DNA of 44,754 nt from Sphingopyxis sp. (GTDB taxonomy: Bacteria; Pseudomonadota; Alphaproteobacteria; Sphingomonadales; Sphingomonadaceae): positions 1 through 44,754 of the forward strand of contig JAEULK010000004.1 of the NCBI GenBank assembly GCA_016793775.1, read 5' to 3'. Below are positions 30,389-38,721 of this stretch, piece after piece. The notes beneath the pieces are model-generated. The model was not told the DNA's origin. It was given only the letters and a program-made list of their open reading frames with translations, and did not search any database. The number at the start of each line of letters is the position of its first letter. Positions within the stretch are counted from its first letter, which is position 1. The position numbers and the translations under genes are program-made.

Positions 30389-30937
30389 GTGGGGATTGAA
30401 GGGACCAGCCATAGTCGGGGCGCCGCGCGCGTCCTGACCATCGCCGCAGCGCTGACCGCGCTGGGCAGCCCTGCGTTTGCCGCCGACATGCCCGGCACGG
30501 TCAATGCGACCGTCGTGCGTCCCAACACGCTCGTCAAAACCGAAGATCTCGATTTCGGCACCATCGTCAGCGGCACGACGGGCGGCACGGTGTCGGTCAA
30601 CGCGGTCACCGGCGCGCGCACCGCCACCGGCGGCGCGACCACCGTCGGCAATGGCGCGCAGCGCGCGCAATTCCAGGGCACCGGCGGGCTGTTGCTGATC
30701 ACCGTGTCGGGCAGCACCAGCGTGACGCTGACCCGCGCCGGCGGCGGCGCCGCCCCGATGACCGCCACTTTGGTGCGCGCCGCGAGCACGAGCGGCGGCG
30801 GCATCGCGCTGCTTGGCTCGACCCTGCTGCCCAGCGGCGTGCAGACCTATTATATCGGCGGCACGCTGACCGTCCCCGCGAACCAGCCCGAGGGCGATTA
30901 CAGCGGGACCTTCACGCTGACGGTGAATTACCTGTAA
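30389..30937 (+). CDS. Secreted DUF4402 protein, paralogue 2
   Basis: The GTG at 30389 (MGIEGTSHSRGAARV when read as start) has AGGAG eight bases upstream and is preferred over the GTG at 30368; this gives about 182 residues. The signal peptide is VLTIAAALTALGSPAFAAD. The mature domain has VVRPNTLVKTEDLDFGTIVS, GTVSVNAVTGARTATGGATT, a glycine-rich middle and the end ANQPEGDYSGTFTLTVNYL, nearly the same as in the first paralogue. Both are exported and likely surface associated. The product is richer in Gly/Thr/Ser than the first paralogue. Function unknown. Confidence 0.85.
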   Translation: MGIEGTSHSRGAARVLTIAAALTALGSPAFAADMPGTVNATVVRPNTLVKTEDLDFGTIVSGTTGGTVSVNAVTGARTATGGATTVGNGAQRAQFQGTGGLLLITVSGSTSVTLTRAGGGAAPMTATLVRAASTSGGGIALLGSTLLPSGVQTYYIGGTLTVPANQPEGDYSGTFTLTVNYL

Positions 30938-31030
30938 TCGGGTGCCGCGGGACGCGACCTCGCTATTTTTCGCGACTTGGCAAAACAAGGAAGCTTTGCG
31001 CGGGGGCGCGCGCCTCCCTATATCGACGCC

Positions 31031-32458
31031 ATGACAAGCCCCACCGATCCCCGCCGCTTCCTCTATCGCGCCGATGCGCTCGACCCCGATCTGGCGCAGA
31101 AACTCGCGCGCGAAGCACTTGCCAAGGCCGATGACGGCGAACTCTACCTGCAGTATCGCGCGACCGAGAGCTTCGGTTTCGACGACGGGCGGCTGAAGAC
31201 CGCGGATTATTCGACCGACGCGGGCTTTGGCCTGCGCGCCGTGTCGGGCGAGATGACGGGCTTTGCCCATGCCAGCGACATCAGCGCCCCCGCGATCCGC
31301 CGCGCCGCCGAGACGCTCGCCTTGCTCGACCCCGCCAGCCAGCCGCACGCCGCAGCGCCCGCGCGCACCAACCATCATCTTTATGGCGAGGCCAATCCGC
31401 TCGACCTGATCCCCTTCGCCAAGAAGGTCGCGCTGTGCCAGCAGATCGACGCCGCCGCGCGCGCCCGCGATCCGCGCATCGCGCAGGTGTCGGTCGCGCT
31501 CGCGGGCAGCTGGTCGGTGGTCGAGATCGTCCGCGCCGACGGCTTCCTCGCCACCGACATCCGCCCGCTCGTCCGCCTCAACGTCAGCATCGTCGTCGAG
31601 GAAAATGGCCGGCGCGAAAGCGGCTATTTCGGCCTCGGCGGTCGTTACATGTACGACCATCTGTTCGAGGAAGCGCAATGGAACCGCGCGATCGACGCGG
31701 CGCTGGCGCAGGCGCTCGTCAATCTCGAGGCGGTCGATGCCCCCGCGGGCGAGATGACGGTGCTGCTCGGCCCCGGCTGGCCCGGCGTGCTGCTCCACGA
31801 AGCGATCGGCCACGGGCTCGAGGGCGATTTCAACCGCAAGGGCACCAGCGCCTTTTCGGGCCGCATCGGTCAGCGCGTCGCCGCCCCCGGGGTGACGGTG
31901 GTCGACGACGGCAGCCTCGCCGAGCGCCGCGGCTCGCTGAGCATCGACGACGAGGGCACCCCGACGAGCGAGACGGTGCTGATCGAGGACGGCATCCTCA
32001 AAACCTATATGCAGGACCGGCTCAACGCGCGTCTGATGGGCATGGCGCCGACCGGCAACGGACGCCGCGAAAGTTTCGCCCACGCGCCGATGCCGCGCAT
32101 GACGAACACTTTCATGCGCGGCGGCAACGACGATCCCGCCGAGCTGCTGAGCCGCGTCAAGCACGGCATTTTCGCGAAAAGCATGGGTGGCGGCCAGGTC
32201 GATATCGTGTCGGGCAAATTCGTGTTCAGCTGCACCGAGGCCTATAAGATAGAGAATGGCAAGCTCGGCGCCCCGATCAAGGGTGCGACGCTGATCGGCG
32301 ACGGGCCGAGCGTGCTGACCAAGGTCACCGGCATCGGCAACGACATGGCGCTCGACGAGGGCATCGGCGTGTGCGGCAAGGGCGGCCAGAGCGTCCCCGC
32401 CGGCGTCGGCCAGCCGACCTTGCTGGTCAGCGGGCTGACGGTGGGCGGGACGGCGTGA
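31031..32458 (+). CDS. tldD: Metalloprotease TldD
   Basis: The ATG at 31031 gives 475 residues (MTSPTDPRRFLYRADAL), the usual length. The zinc site is the TldD-type HExxxH in LLHEAIGHGLEGDFN at about 256-261. Other family pieces are SFGFDDGRLKTADYSTDAGF at about 44-63, GFAHASDISAPAIRRAAETL, FSGRIGQRVAAPGVTVVDDG and GGQVDIVSGKFVFSCTEAYK. TldD acts with TldE (PmbA) as a heterodimer that degrades unfolded peptides and processes peptide antibiotics such as microcin B17. No tldE gene lies in the window. The neighbouring genes do not suggest a peptide cluster. Confidence 0.95.
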   Translation: MTSPTDPRRFLYRADALDPDLAQKLAREALAKADDGELYLQYRATESFGFDDGRLKTADYSTDAGFGLRAVSGEMTGFAHASDISAPAIRRAAETLALLDPASQPHAAAPARTNHHLYGEANPLDLIPFAKKVALCQQIDAAARARDPRIAQVSVALAGSWSVVEIVRADGFLATDIRPLVRLNVSIVVEENGRRESGYFGLGGRYMYDHLFEEAQWNRAIDAALAQALVNLEAVDAPAGEMTVLLGPGWPGVLLHEAIGHGLEGDFNRKGTSAFSGRIGQRVAAPGVTVVDDGSLAERRGSLSIDDEGTPTSETVLIEDGILKTYMQDRLNARLMGMAPTGNGRRESFAHAPMPRMTNTFMRGGNDDPAELLSRVKHGIFAKSMGGGQVDIVSGKFVFSCTEAYKIENGKLGAPIKGATLIGDGPSVLTKVTGIGNDMALDEGIGVCGKGGQSVPAGVGQPTLLVSGLTVGGTA

Positions 32459-32468
32459 TCCCCCTTTC

Positions 32469-32544
32469 GTCACCCCGGGCTTGACCCGGGACCCGCCTTT
32501 TATTGCGGCAAGACAAGGCAGGCCCCGGATCAAGTCCGGGGTGA
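32469..32544. repeat. Facing pair of palindromic repeats (CCCCGGG-x-TTGACC family)
   Basis: The left unit GTCACCCCGGGCTTGACC (32469-32486) and the right unit GGCCCCGGATCAAGTCCGG (about 32519-32537) are members of one family in opposite orientation; the right unit nearly equals that at 234-270. The rest of 32459-32676 shows no gene; the ribosome site for the next gene is GGGAGGAATT. Confidence 0.6.
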
Positions 32545-32676
32545 CGGGTTTTATCGGCTGTGATCGCGCTCACTTGGCCTCCGCCCACACCGCGCCTATA
32601 CTCGCCTCAAAGATAAAGCAGAATCGGGTCGCATGAACATTCCCCGGAGGAGCGCCTCCGGTCGCAGGGAGGAATT

Positions 32677-33885
32677 ATGCGTCAGACTTTTCGATTGACC
32701 TCGGTCGCGGTGATCGCCGCGATGCTGTCCGCGCCGGTGGCGGCGCAGAAATCGACCGGCCCCAAGGAACGTTACGAGATGGACGCCGCGACGATGTCGG
32801 GCTTCGCCGCGATGGGCGGCGGAAAGGGCGGCATGGGCGGCGCGATGAGCATGATGTTCGGCGGCGGCCCCGACAATGCGCTGGCGCGCCAGCTGATGCT
32901 GCGCCTGGGATCGAACGCGGTGCCGACCGCGCCGCCGCCCAAGGCCGATCATTTTTTCCTGCCGCAGGCGAAGCTCGGCAAGTCGGTGCAACTGCTCGGG
33001 CGCGAGCGCAAGGACGGCGACTATCCGACCGAATTCGAACGGCCCAAGGGCCGGCTGCTGCTCTATTGGGGCTGCGGCGCCAAGGCGGGGCCGGGGCAGC
33101 CGGTGGTGATCGACTTCGCCAAGGTCGCGGCGGGACAGGTGCCGCCCAATCTCTTCTCGACCGCGGTGCCGGTCGTGCGCGAAGTGACGCCCGAGAACAG
33201 CAAATCCTATGTCGAATGGCCCAACGCCAAGTCGAACAAGATGCCCTCGCGCGACAGCAGCCTGCTCGGCGCGCACCGCGTTGCGAGCAATATCGGGTCG
33301 GACATCAATTTCACCCTGGCGCAGGATTATATGCCCGCGTTGCAGGCCTCGACCGCCGACAATGCCGACGGGTCGGTGACGATCCGCTGGAACCCGGTGA
33401 CCAATGCGACCGGCTATGCCGCCTGGACGATCGGCGGCATGGACCGCGCCGAAAGGGGCGGCGATATCGTCTGGTGGACGAGCAGCGCGTCGAAGGAGTT
33501 CGGCGGCGGACTGTGGGACTGGTTGCCGCCGTCGGTGGTCGCCAATCTGATCACCAAGAAGATCGTGATGCCGCCGTCGCAGACGACGTGCCAGATCCCC
33601 GCCGAGGTCAAGAAGGCGTCGGGCGAGTTCCTGATGGGCAATCTCAACGCCTTCGGGCCCGAGGCGAACTTCTCCTGGCCGCCCAAGCCGGCGACGGGCG
33701 TTTGGAACATCGACTGGACCGCCAAGGTCCGCTTCCGCTCCTACACGATGCTGATGGTCGGGGCCGATTTCGGCGGGATGAGCGGCGGCGGGGCGGCGGG
33801 CGGCAGCGGCGAGACGCCGCCGCCGGCCAAGAAGAAGAAATGCAAGGGCCCGCTGGGCATCCCGCTCCCCGACGGCGCCTGCTGA
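32677..33885 (+). CDS. Secreted protein of unknown function (Gly/Met-rich N-terminal region)
   Basis: This 402-residue exported protein has an N-terminal signal (MRQTFRLTSVAVIAAMLSAPVAA, cleaved near residue 23) after AGGGAGGAATT. Mature N-terminus: MDAATMSGFAAMGGGKGGMG, a Gly/Met-rich stretch. The body has KGRLLLYWGCGAKAGPGQPV, FSTAVPVVREVTPENSKSYV and DGSVTIRWNPVTNATGYAAW, the last like a fibronectin type III-like strand pair, then MPPSQTTCQIPAEVKKASG. It ends with a Lys-rich Cys motif (KKKKCKGPLGIPLPDGAC). I do not recognise a family with certainty; similar hypothetical proteins are expected in sphingomonads. Confidence 0.78.
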   Translation: MRQTFRLTSVAVIAAMLSAPVAAQKSTGPKERYEMDAATMSGFAAMGGGKGGMGGAMSMMFGGGPDNALARQLMLRLGSNAVPTAPPPKADHFFLPQAKLGKSVQLLGRERKDGDYPTEFERPKGRLLLYWGCGAKAGPGQPVVIDFAKVAAGQVPPNLFSTAVPVVREVTPENSKSYVEWPNAKSNKMPSRDSSLLGAHRVASNIGSDINFTLAQDYMPALQASTADNADGSVTIRWNPVTNATGYAAWTIGGMDRAERGGDIVWWTSSASKEFGGGLWDWLPPSVVANLITKKIVMPPSQTTCQIPAEVKKASGEFLMGNLNAFGPEANFSWPPKPATGVWNIDWTAKVRFRSYTMLMVGADFGGMSGGGAAGGSGETPPPAKKKKCKGPLGIPLPDGAC

Positions 33886-33982
33886 GGCATTTTCCGGACG
33901 CATGGCGCGAGTCAGTTGTCGTTCAGACGAGACGCCCTATATGGGGGATAGAGGGTGTGTGTTGAATGACAGGAGTCTAACC

Positions 33983-34387
33983 ATGCGTCCGTTACTTGCC
34001 ACTATCATCGCCGCCGCGGCGATCGCCGCGGTCCCGGCCACCGCCAGGGAAAAGCTGGAGCCCGAGGCGCAGCTTGCCAAGATGCTCGAAGGCCGCGTCG
34101 CCGGCGAGCCGCAGGATTGCATCCAACTGACGACCGCGCGCAGCTCGACGATCATCGACGGCACCGCGATCGTCTATCGTTCGGGCAGCACGCTTTGGGT
34201 GAACCGCCCGACCGGCGGCGCCAGCTCGCTCGACGACGACGATATCCTCGTCACCAAGACGATCGGCAGCCAGCTGTGCAGCATCGATTCGATCGAGCTG
34301 CGCGACCGTAGCAGCCGGATGTACAACGGCTTTGTTTCGCTCGGCAAATTCGTCCCCTATCGCAAGGCCGAAACCGCCGCGAAATAA
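33983..34387 (+). CDS. Small exported protein of unknown function
   Basis: The ATG at 33983 (MRPLLATIIAAAAIAAVPATA) has AGGAG seven bases upstream; the frame is open from 33902 but that part is not coding-like. The 134-residue product is exported (signal to about residue 21). The mature part reads PQDCIQLTTARSSTIIDGTA, IVYRSGSTLWVNRPTGGA, ILVTKTIGSQLCSIDSIELR and FVSLGKFVPYRK, a small beta-rich domain with two cysteines that could form a disulfide. Such short proteins are common in sphingomonads. No function can be assigned. Confidence 0.75.
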   Translation: MRPLLATIIAAAAIAAVPATAREKLEPEAQLAKMLEGRVAGEPQDCIQLTTARSSTIIDGTAIVYRSGSTLWVNRPTGGASSLDDDDILVTKTIGSQLCSIDSIELRDRSSRMYNGFVSLGKFVPYRKAETAAK

Positions 34388-34393
34388 GCCGCG

Positions 34394-34969
34394 ATGCAAG
34401 ATGAAGACAGCGTCGCAGCCGCGCCGCCCGCCGACTGGGCGGCGCGGCTGCTCGCTTTCTGGTTCGACGGCCATGGCATGGACGACTGGTATAGCGGCGG
34501 ACCCGATTTCGACGCCGCAGTCGGCGCGCTGGCGGGCGACTGGCATGCCGCCCTGCGGTCGCTGCCCGCGGAAAGCTTTCTGACCGATCCCGACACCGCG
34601 CTCGCTGCGGCGATCCTGTTCGACCAGGTGCCGCGCAACATCCACCGCGACAGCGCCGAGGCCTTTGCCACCGACGACCTCGCCCGCGCGGTCGCGCGCG
34701 GCATCGTCGCGAAGGGCTGGGACCAGGACTGGCCCGACGAACGGCGGCAATTCGCCTATCTCCCCTGGCAGCACAGCGAGGATATCGCCGACCAGCGCGA
34801 ATCTTTGCGCCTGTTCGGCCAGCTCGCCGACCCGCTGTTCCACGATTTTGCGCAGAAGCATTTCGCGATCATCGACCGCTTCGGCCGTTTCCCGCACCGC
34901 AACGCCGTCCTCGGCCGCGCCACCCGGCCCGAGGAGGCCGCGGCGGTGGAGGAAGGCCAGCATTGGTGA
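34394..34969 (+). CDS. DUF924 family protein
   Basis: The 191-residue protein shows the DUF924 pattern: LLAFWFDGHGMDDWYSGGPD at about 19-38, LAAAILFDQVPRNIHRDSAE at about 73-92, RQFAYLPWQHSEDIADQRES and IIDRFGRFPHRNAVLGRAT. The LFDQ-x-PRNI(H/F)R and RFGRFPHRN motifs are highly characteristic. The family has an all-helical, TPR-like fold of unknown biochemical role. The gene follows the small exported protein by six bases and precedes the PNPOx-like gene, so the three may form a unit. Confidence 0.92.
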   Translation: MQDEDSVAAAPPADWAARLLAFWFDGHGMDDWYSGGPDFDAAVGALAGDWHAALRSLPAESFLTDPDTALAAAILFDQVPRNIHRDSAEAFATDDLARAVARGIVAKGWDQDWPDERRQFAYLPWQHSEDIADQRESLRLFGQLADPLFHDFAQKHFAIIDRFGRFPHRNAVLGRATRPEEAAAVEEGQHW

Positions 34970-35003
34970 TAGGAACGGCGGGGACCGATGCGGAGCAAAG
35001 ACC

Positions 35004-35561
35004 ATGGCCGACTTCACCGACAGCCTGACCGACAAGCATATCGCCTTCATCGAAAAGCAGCCGATCTTCTTCACCGCGACCGCGGCGGACGAAGGCCGGA
35101 TCAACCTGTCGCCCAAGGGCTATGCCGACACCTTCCGCATCCTGTCGGAAAGCCAGGTCGCCTATCTCGACTTCGGCGGCTCGGGGAACGAGACGCATGC
35201 GCATCTGGCGGCGGACGGCCGCATCACCATCATGTTCTGCGCCTTCGACCGCACGGCGCTGATCCTGCGGATTTACGGGCGCGGGCGCGCGGTGCTGCCG
35301 CAGGACGCGGCGTGGGACGCGCTTGCGGCGCATTTCACCTTGCTTCCCGGCACGCGCCAGATTTTCCTGATCGACGTGGACAGCGTGCAGACCAGCTGCG
35401 GCTGGGGCGTGCCGATGATGGCGTTGCAGCACGAGCGCGACACGCTGCAAAAATATCACCGCCAGGCCGACCCCGTGCTGTGGGTCGAGAAATTCCAGGA
35501 ACGCACCGCCAGCATCGATGGCCTGCCGACCCGCGCCACCGACCGCTTCATCACGGGGTGA
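35004..35561 (+). CDS. Pyridoxamine 5'-phosphate oxidase-like FMN-binding protein
   Basis: This 185-residue protein starts at the ATG at 35004 (MADFTDSLTDKHIAFIEKQP). The split-barrel flavin fold of PNPOx-like proteins is suggested by IFFTATAADEGRINLSPKGY at about 21-40, then YLDFGGSGNETHAHLAADGR and ITIMFCAFDRTALILRIYGR. The C-terminal third (SCGWGVPMMALQHERDTLQK) is typical of the PNPOx family of general redox proteins and not of true PdxH. It would bind FMN or F420-like cofactor; the substrate is unknown. It has its own weak start signal. Confidence 0.88.
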   Translation: MADFTDSLTDKHIAFIEKQPIFFTATAADEGRINLSPKGYADTFRILSESQVAYLDFGGSGNETHAHLAADGRITIMFCAFDRTALILRIYGRGRAVLPQDAAWDALAAHFTLLPGTRQIFLIDVDSVQTSCGWGVPMMALQHERDTLQKYHRQADPVLWVEKFQERTASIDGLPTRATDRFITG

Positions 35562-35663
35562 GGGCACGACCCGTTTCGTCAGGCGGCACTTGGGTGCAAC
35601 CCAAGCCGCCGCCCGTTCGTCCTGACCTTGTATAAAGCCAGAGAAAGCCCGACGCTTCCCGCC

Positions 35664-36356
35664 ATGATCAAGGTCGCCAGTTACAATATGCGCAAGGGCA
35701 TCGGACTCGACCGGCGCCGCGACCCCGGGCGGGTGCTGTCGGTGCTGACCGAGCTCGACGCCGATATCGTCGCGCTGCAGGAGGCCGACCGCCGGTTCGG
35801 CACCCGCGCCAGCGCGATCCCGACCTATATGTTCGACGAGCATAGCGACTATGTCCCCGTCGCGCTCGACAACCGCCCGCACAGCATCGGCTGGCACGGC
35901 AATGCGCTGCTGGTTCGCAAGGGCGCCGAGGTCGAGGAAAGCCACGCGCTGCACCTGCCCACCCTCGAACCGCGCGGCGCCGTCGCGGCGACGATCCGCA
36001 TCGGCGACACAAGGCTGCGCGTGGTCGGCATGCATCTCGACATCTCGGGCCTCAGGCGGCGGCAACAGGCGCGCGCGATCCTGCACCATGTGTCGGAGGG
36101 CGAGGAGCTGCCGACCATCCTGATGGGCGACTGCAACGAGTGGCGCAATCAGGGCGGCTGCCTCCACGATTTCGGCGAGCGCCATCATCTGGTCGATACC
36201 GGCCATAGCTTTCACAGCCGCCGCCCCGTCGCCAAGCTCGACCGCATCTTCGCCTCGCCGGACCTGAAGGCGGTCGAGGCCGGGGTGCACCGCAGCGCGC
36301 TCGCGGCGCGGGCGTCGGACCATCTGCCGATCTGGGCGCGGTTCGAGCGGGCCTAG
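35664..36356 (+). CDS. Endonuclease/exonuclease/phosphatase family hydrolase
   Basis: The ATG at 35664 gives 230 residues (MIKVASYNMRKGIGLDRRRD). Family signatures are Asn8 in ASYNMRKG, Glu40 in DIVALQEADRRFG, RLRVVGMHLDISGLRRRQQA, the core MGDCNEWRNQGGC and the terminal SDHLPIWARF, which supplies the catalytic Asp-His pair. The fold covers nucleases, phosphodiesterases and sphingomyelinase-like enzymes; no signal peptide is present, so it acts in the cytoplasm. The exact substrate is unknown. It stands alone ahead of the glnK operon. Confidence 0.88.
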   Translation: MIKVASYNMRKGIGLDRRRDPGRVLSVLTELDADIVALQEADRRFGTRASAIPTYMFDEHSDYVPVALDNRPHSIGWHGNALLVRKGAEVEESHALHLPTLEPRGAVAATIRIGDTRLRVVGMHLDISGLRRRQQARAILHHVSEGEELPTILMGDCNEWRNQGGCLHDFGERHHLVDTGHSFHSRRPVAKLDRIFASPDLKAVEAGVHRSALAARASDHLPIWARFERA

Positions 36357-36490
36357 CCGGGCGCGCGCGGCCAAGACTGCCCAAAAAACAGGCAACGTGC
36401 TGCCTCGCTTGCCCAATCCGCTGACTCAATCGGTCGCGCGCATGCCCCGATTCGTCACAAAATGTTAACTTATCGCGGCCCCGCGCAATC

Positions 36491-36506
36491 TGGCACGGCT
36501 GTTGCA
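36491..36506 (+). promoter_or_regulatory. Sigma-54 promoter of glnK-amtB
   Basis: TGGCACG (36491-36497) and TTGCA (36502-36506) match the -24/-12 consensus TGGCAC-N5-TTGCW with the invariant GG and GC 10 bases apart. The glnK start codon lies about 35 bp downstream. This implies RpoN- and NtrC-dependent induction under nitrogen limitation. An AT-rich patch with TTAAC is upstream, but I could not find a clear NtrC site. Confidence 0.9.
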
Positions 36507-36525
36507 GTGCAGCATCTGCCAATAA

Positions 36526-36879
<354 letters not shown>

Positions 36880-36896
36880 TGATAAAGGGGGAATCC

Positions 36897-38369
36897 ATGA
36901 ACTTCACAAACAAGATTGCGGCCTCGGCCGGGGCCGCGGGCCTCGCGCTGTTCGCCGCGCTGCCCGTCTGGGCGCAGGAAGCGGCGACCGCCGTCGCCGC
37001 ACCGGCCGCACCCGCCGCCGACGCCGCCGCGGCGCCCGCCGCGTTTGTGCCGACCGCCGAAATGGTCAACAAGGGCGACGTCGCGTGGATGCTCGTCGCC
37101 TCGGCGCTGGTGCTGATGATGTCGGTGCCCGCGCTGGCGCTGTTCTACGGCGGCCTCGTCCGCGCCAAGAACATGCTGTCGGTGTTGATGCAGGTGCTGA
37201 CCATCGTCTGCGTCGCGGCGCTGGTGTGGTTCAGCTGGGGCTATTCGATGGCCTTCACCTCGACCGGCAGCTTCGATCCACGCCTCGTCGGCGGCTTCGA
37301 CAAGGCGTTCCTCGCGGGCGTCGACGTCAACACCTTCGCCGCGACCTTCTCGAACGGGGTCTATCTTCCCGAATATGTCTTCGTGATCTTCCAGATGACC
37401 TTCGCCTGCATCACGCCGGCGCTGATCGTCGGGGCGTTTGCGGAGCGCGTGAAGTTCACGCCGCTGATCATCTTCGTGGTGCTGTGGCTGACGCTCGCCT
37501 ATTTCCCGATCGCGCATATGGTGTGGTACTGGGCCGGCCCGGACTTCCTACACGCCGCACCGACCGACATGGGTCTGCTGTGGGGCTGGGGTGCGCTCGA
37601 CTTCGCCGGCGGCACCGTCGTCCACATCAACGCGGGCATCGCCGGCCTGGTCGGCTGCCTCGTGATCGGCCCGCGCCTCGGCTACAACAGCGAACCGATG
37701 CCCCCGCATAACCTGGTCATGACGATGATCGGCGCCTCGTTGCTGTGGATCGGCTGGTTCGGCTTCAACGCCGGCTCGGGTCTCGAAGCCAATGCCTTCG
37801 GTGCGCTGGCCTTCATCAACACCCTCGTCGCCACCGCAGCGGCCGGCGCGACCTGGGCGATCATCGAGCAGATCATCCACAAGAAACCCTCGCTCCTGGG
37901 CGGCGTTTCGGGTGTCGTCGCCGGTCTGGTCGCGATCACCCCGGCGGCGGGCTTTGCCCACCCCGGCACCGCGATCCTGCTCGGCGCGGTCGCCTCGCTG
38001 GTCTGCTTCTTCTTCGTCACCACGGTGAAGAAGAAACTCAAATATGACGACTCGCTCGACGTGTTCGGCATCCACGCGATCGGCGGCATCGTCGGCGCGA
38101 TCGGCACCGGCTTCGTCGCCAACCCGGCCTGGGGCGGCCAGGGCTGGATCGATTACACCGCGCCCGTCGCCAAGGCCGGCGAATTCGACCTGGCGGGCCA
38201 GGTGATGACCCAGATCTGGGCCGTCGGCACCACCGTGCTGTGGACCGGCTTTGTCAGCGCGGTGCTGTTCCTCGGCCTCAAATACACCATCGGCCTGCGC
38301 CCGTCGAAGGACGTCGAGCAGGAAGGGCTCGACCTCGCAGAGCATGGCGAGCGCGCCTACAATATGTGA
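36897..38369 (+). CDS. amtB: Ammonium transporter AmtB
   Basis: The ATG at 36897 is preceded by AAAGGGGGAATCC and is 17 bp after the glnK stop; the product is 490 residues. It has a cleaved signal (FTNKIAASAGAAGLALFAAL, then PVWAQ), an Ala/Pro-rich linker and eleven membrane helices. The gate and pore residues are recognisable: WFSWGYSMAF, the conserved Asp in ALDFAGGTVVHINAGIAGLV with the first pore His, and DVFGIHAIGGIVGAIGTGFV with the second. It conducts ammonium/ammonia into the cell and is blocked by unmodified GlnK. The C-terminal tail ends LDLAEHGERAYNM, the usual GlnK contact region. Confidence 0.96.
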   Translation: MNFTNKIAASAGAAGLALFAALPVWAQEAATAVAAPAAPAADAAAAPAAFVPTAEMVNKGDVAWMLVASALVLMMSVPALALFYGGLVRAKNMLSVLMQVLTIVCVAALVWFSWGYSMAFTSTGSFDPRLVGGFDKAFLAGVDVNTFAATFSNGVYLPEYVFVIFQMTFACITPALIVGAFAERVKFTPLIIFVVLWLTLAYFPIAHMVWYWAGPDFLHAAPTDMGLLWGWGALDFAGGTVVHINAGIAGLVGCLVIGPRLGYNSEPMPPHNLVMTMIGASLLWIGWFGFNAGSGLEANAFGALAFINTLVATAAAGATWAIIEQIIHKKPSLLGGVSGVVAGLVAITPAAGFAHPGTAILLGAVASLVCFFFVTTVKKKLKYDDSLDVFGIHAIGGIVGAIGTGFVANPAWGGQGWIDYTAPVAKAGEFDLAGQVMTQIWAVGTTVLWTGFVSAVLFLGLKYTIGLRPSKDVEQEGLDLAEHGERAYNM

Positions 38370-38721
38370 CGAGACTGGACACCCGCCGCCGCTCTCTCCT
38401 CTTTCAAAAGGCGGCGGGGTCCAACCCAGGTTCCTCCTGCGAACCACTGGCCGGGGCTAGTCCCCGGCCATTTTTTGTCCGGACTGTTCGGCGGGTATCG
38501 GGCGATTGCGGACCAAGGCGATCCTCCCCCGTTCCGGGGAGGAACTTTAGGTCGGCTCCCCTCCCCAAAGCCGTCCGCACCCTGTGGCCGCAATGCAACA
38601 GCGTCGCGACATTTTGTTACCGGCGATTCACAGCCCATTGCGCAGCGATTGCAAAAAGCGCACTCCTCGCGCCGCAACGACGGGGCAACATAGCCCCGCG
38701 TCCCTTGTGAGGAGAACAAAC
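38370..38721. other. Gap between amtB and TonB receptor gene
   Basis: This 352-bp region holds the amtB terminator (38448-38476) and a half-repeat with CGATCCTCCCCCGTTCCGGG at about 38519-38547 that shares its start with the element at 17671. The remainder is the leader of the TonB-dependent receptor, with GAGGAGAAC just before its start. No gene was seen. Confidence 0.6.
38448..38476 (+). terminator. Rho-independent terminator after amtB
   Basis: The stem TGGCCGGGG (38448-38456) pairs with CCCCGGCCA (38462-38470) around the loop CTAGT and is followed by six T residues. It ends the glnK-amtB transcript. Confidence 0.85.

Noticed and set aside
30338-32533. A 731-codon minus-strand open frame opposite tldD and DUF4402
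   Set aside because: Crosses three well-supported genes and has no recognisable domain.
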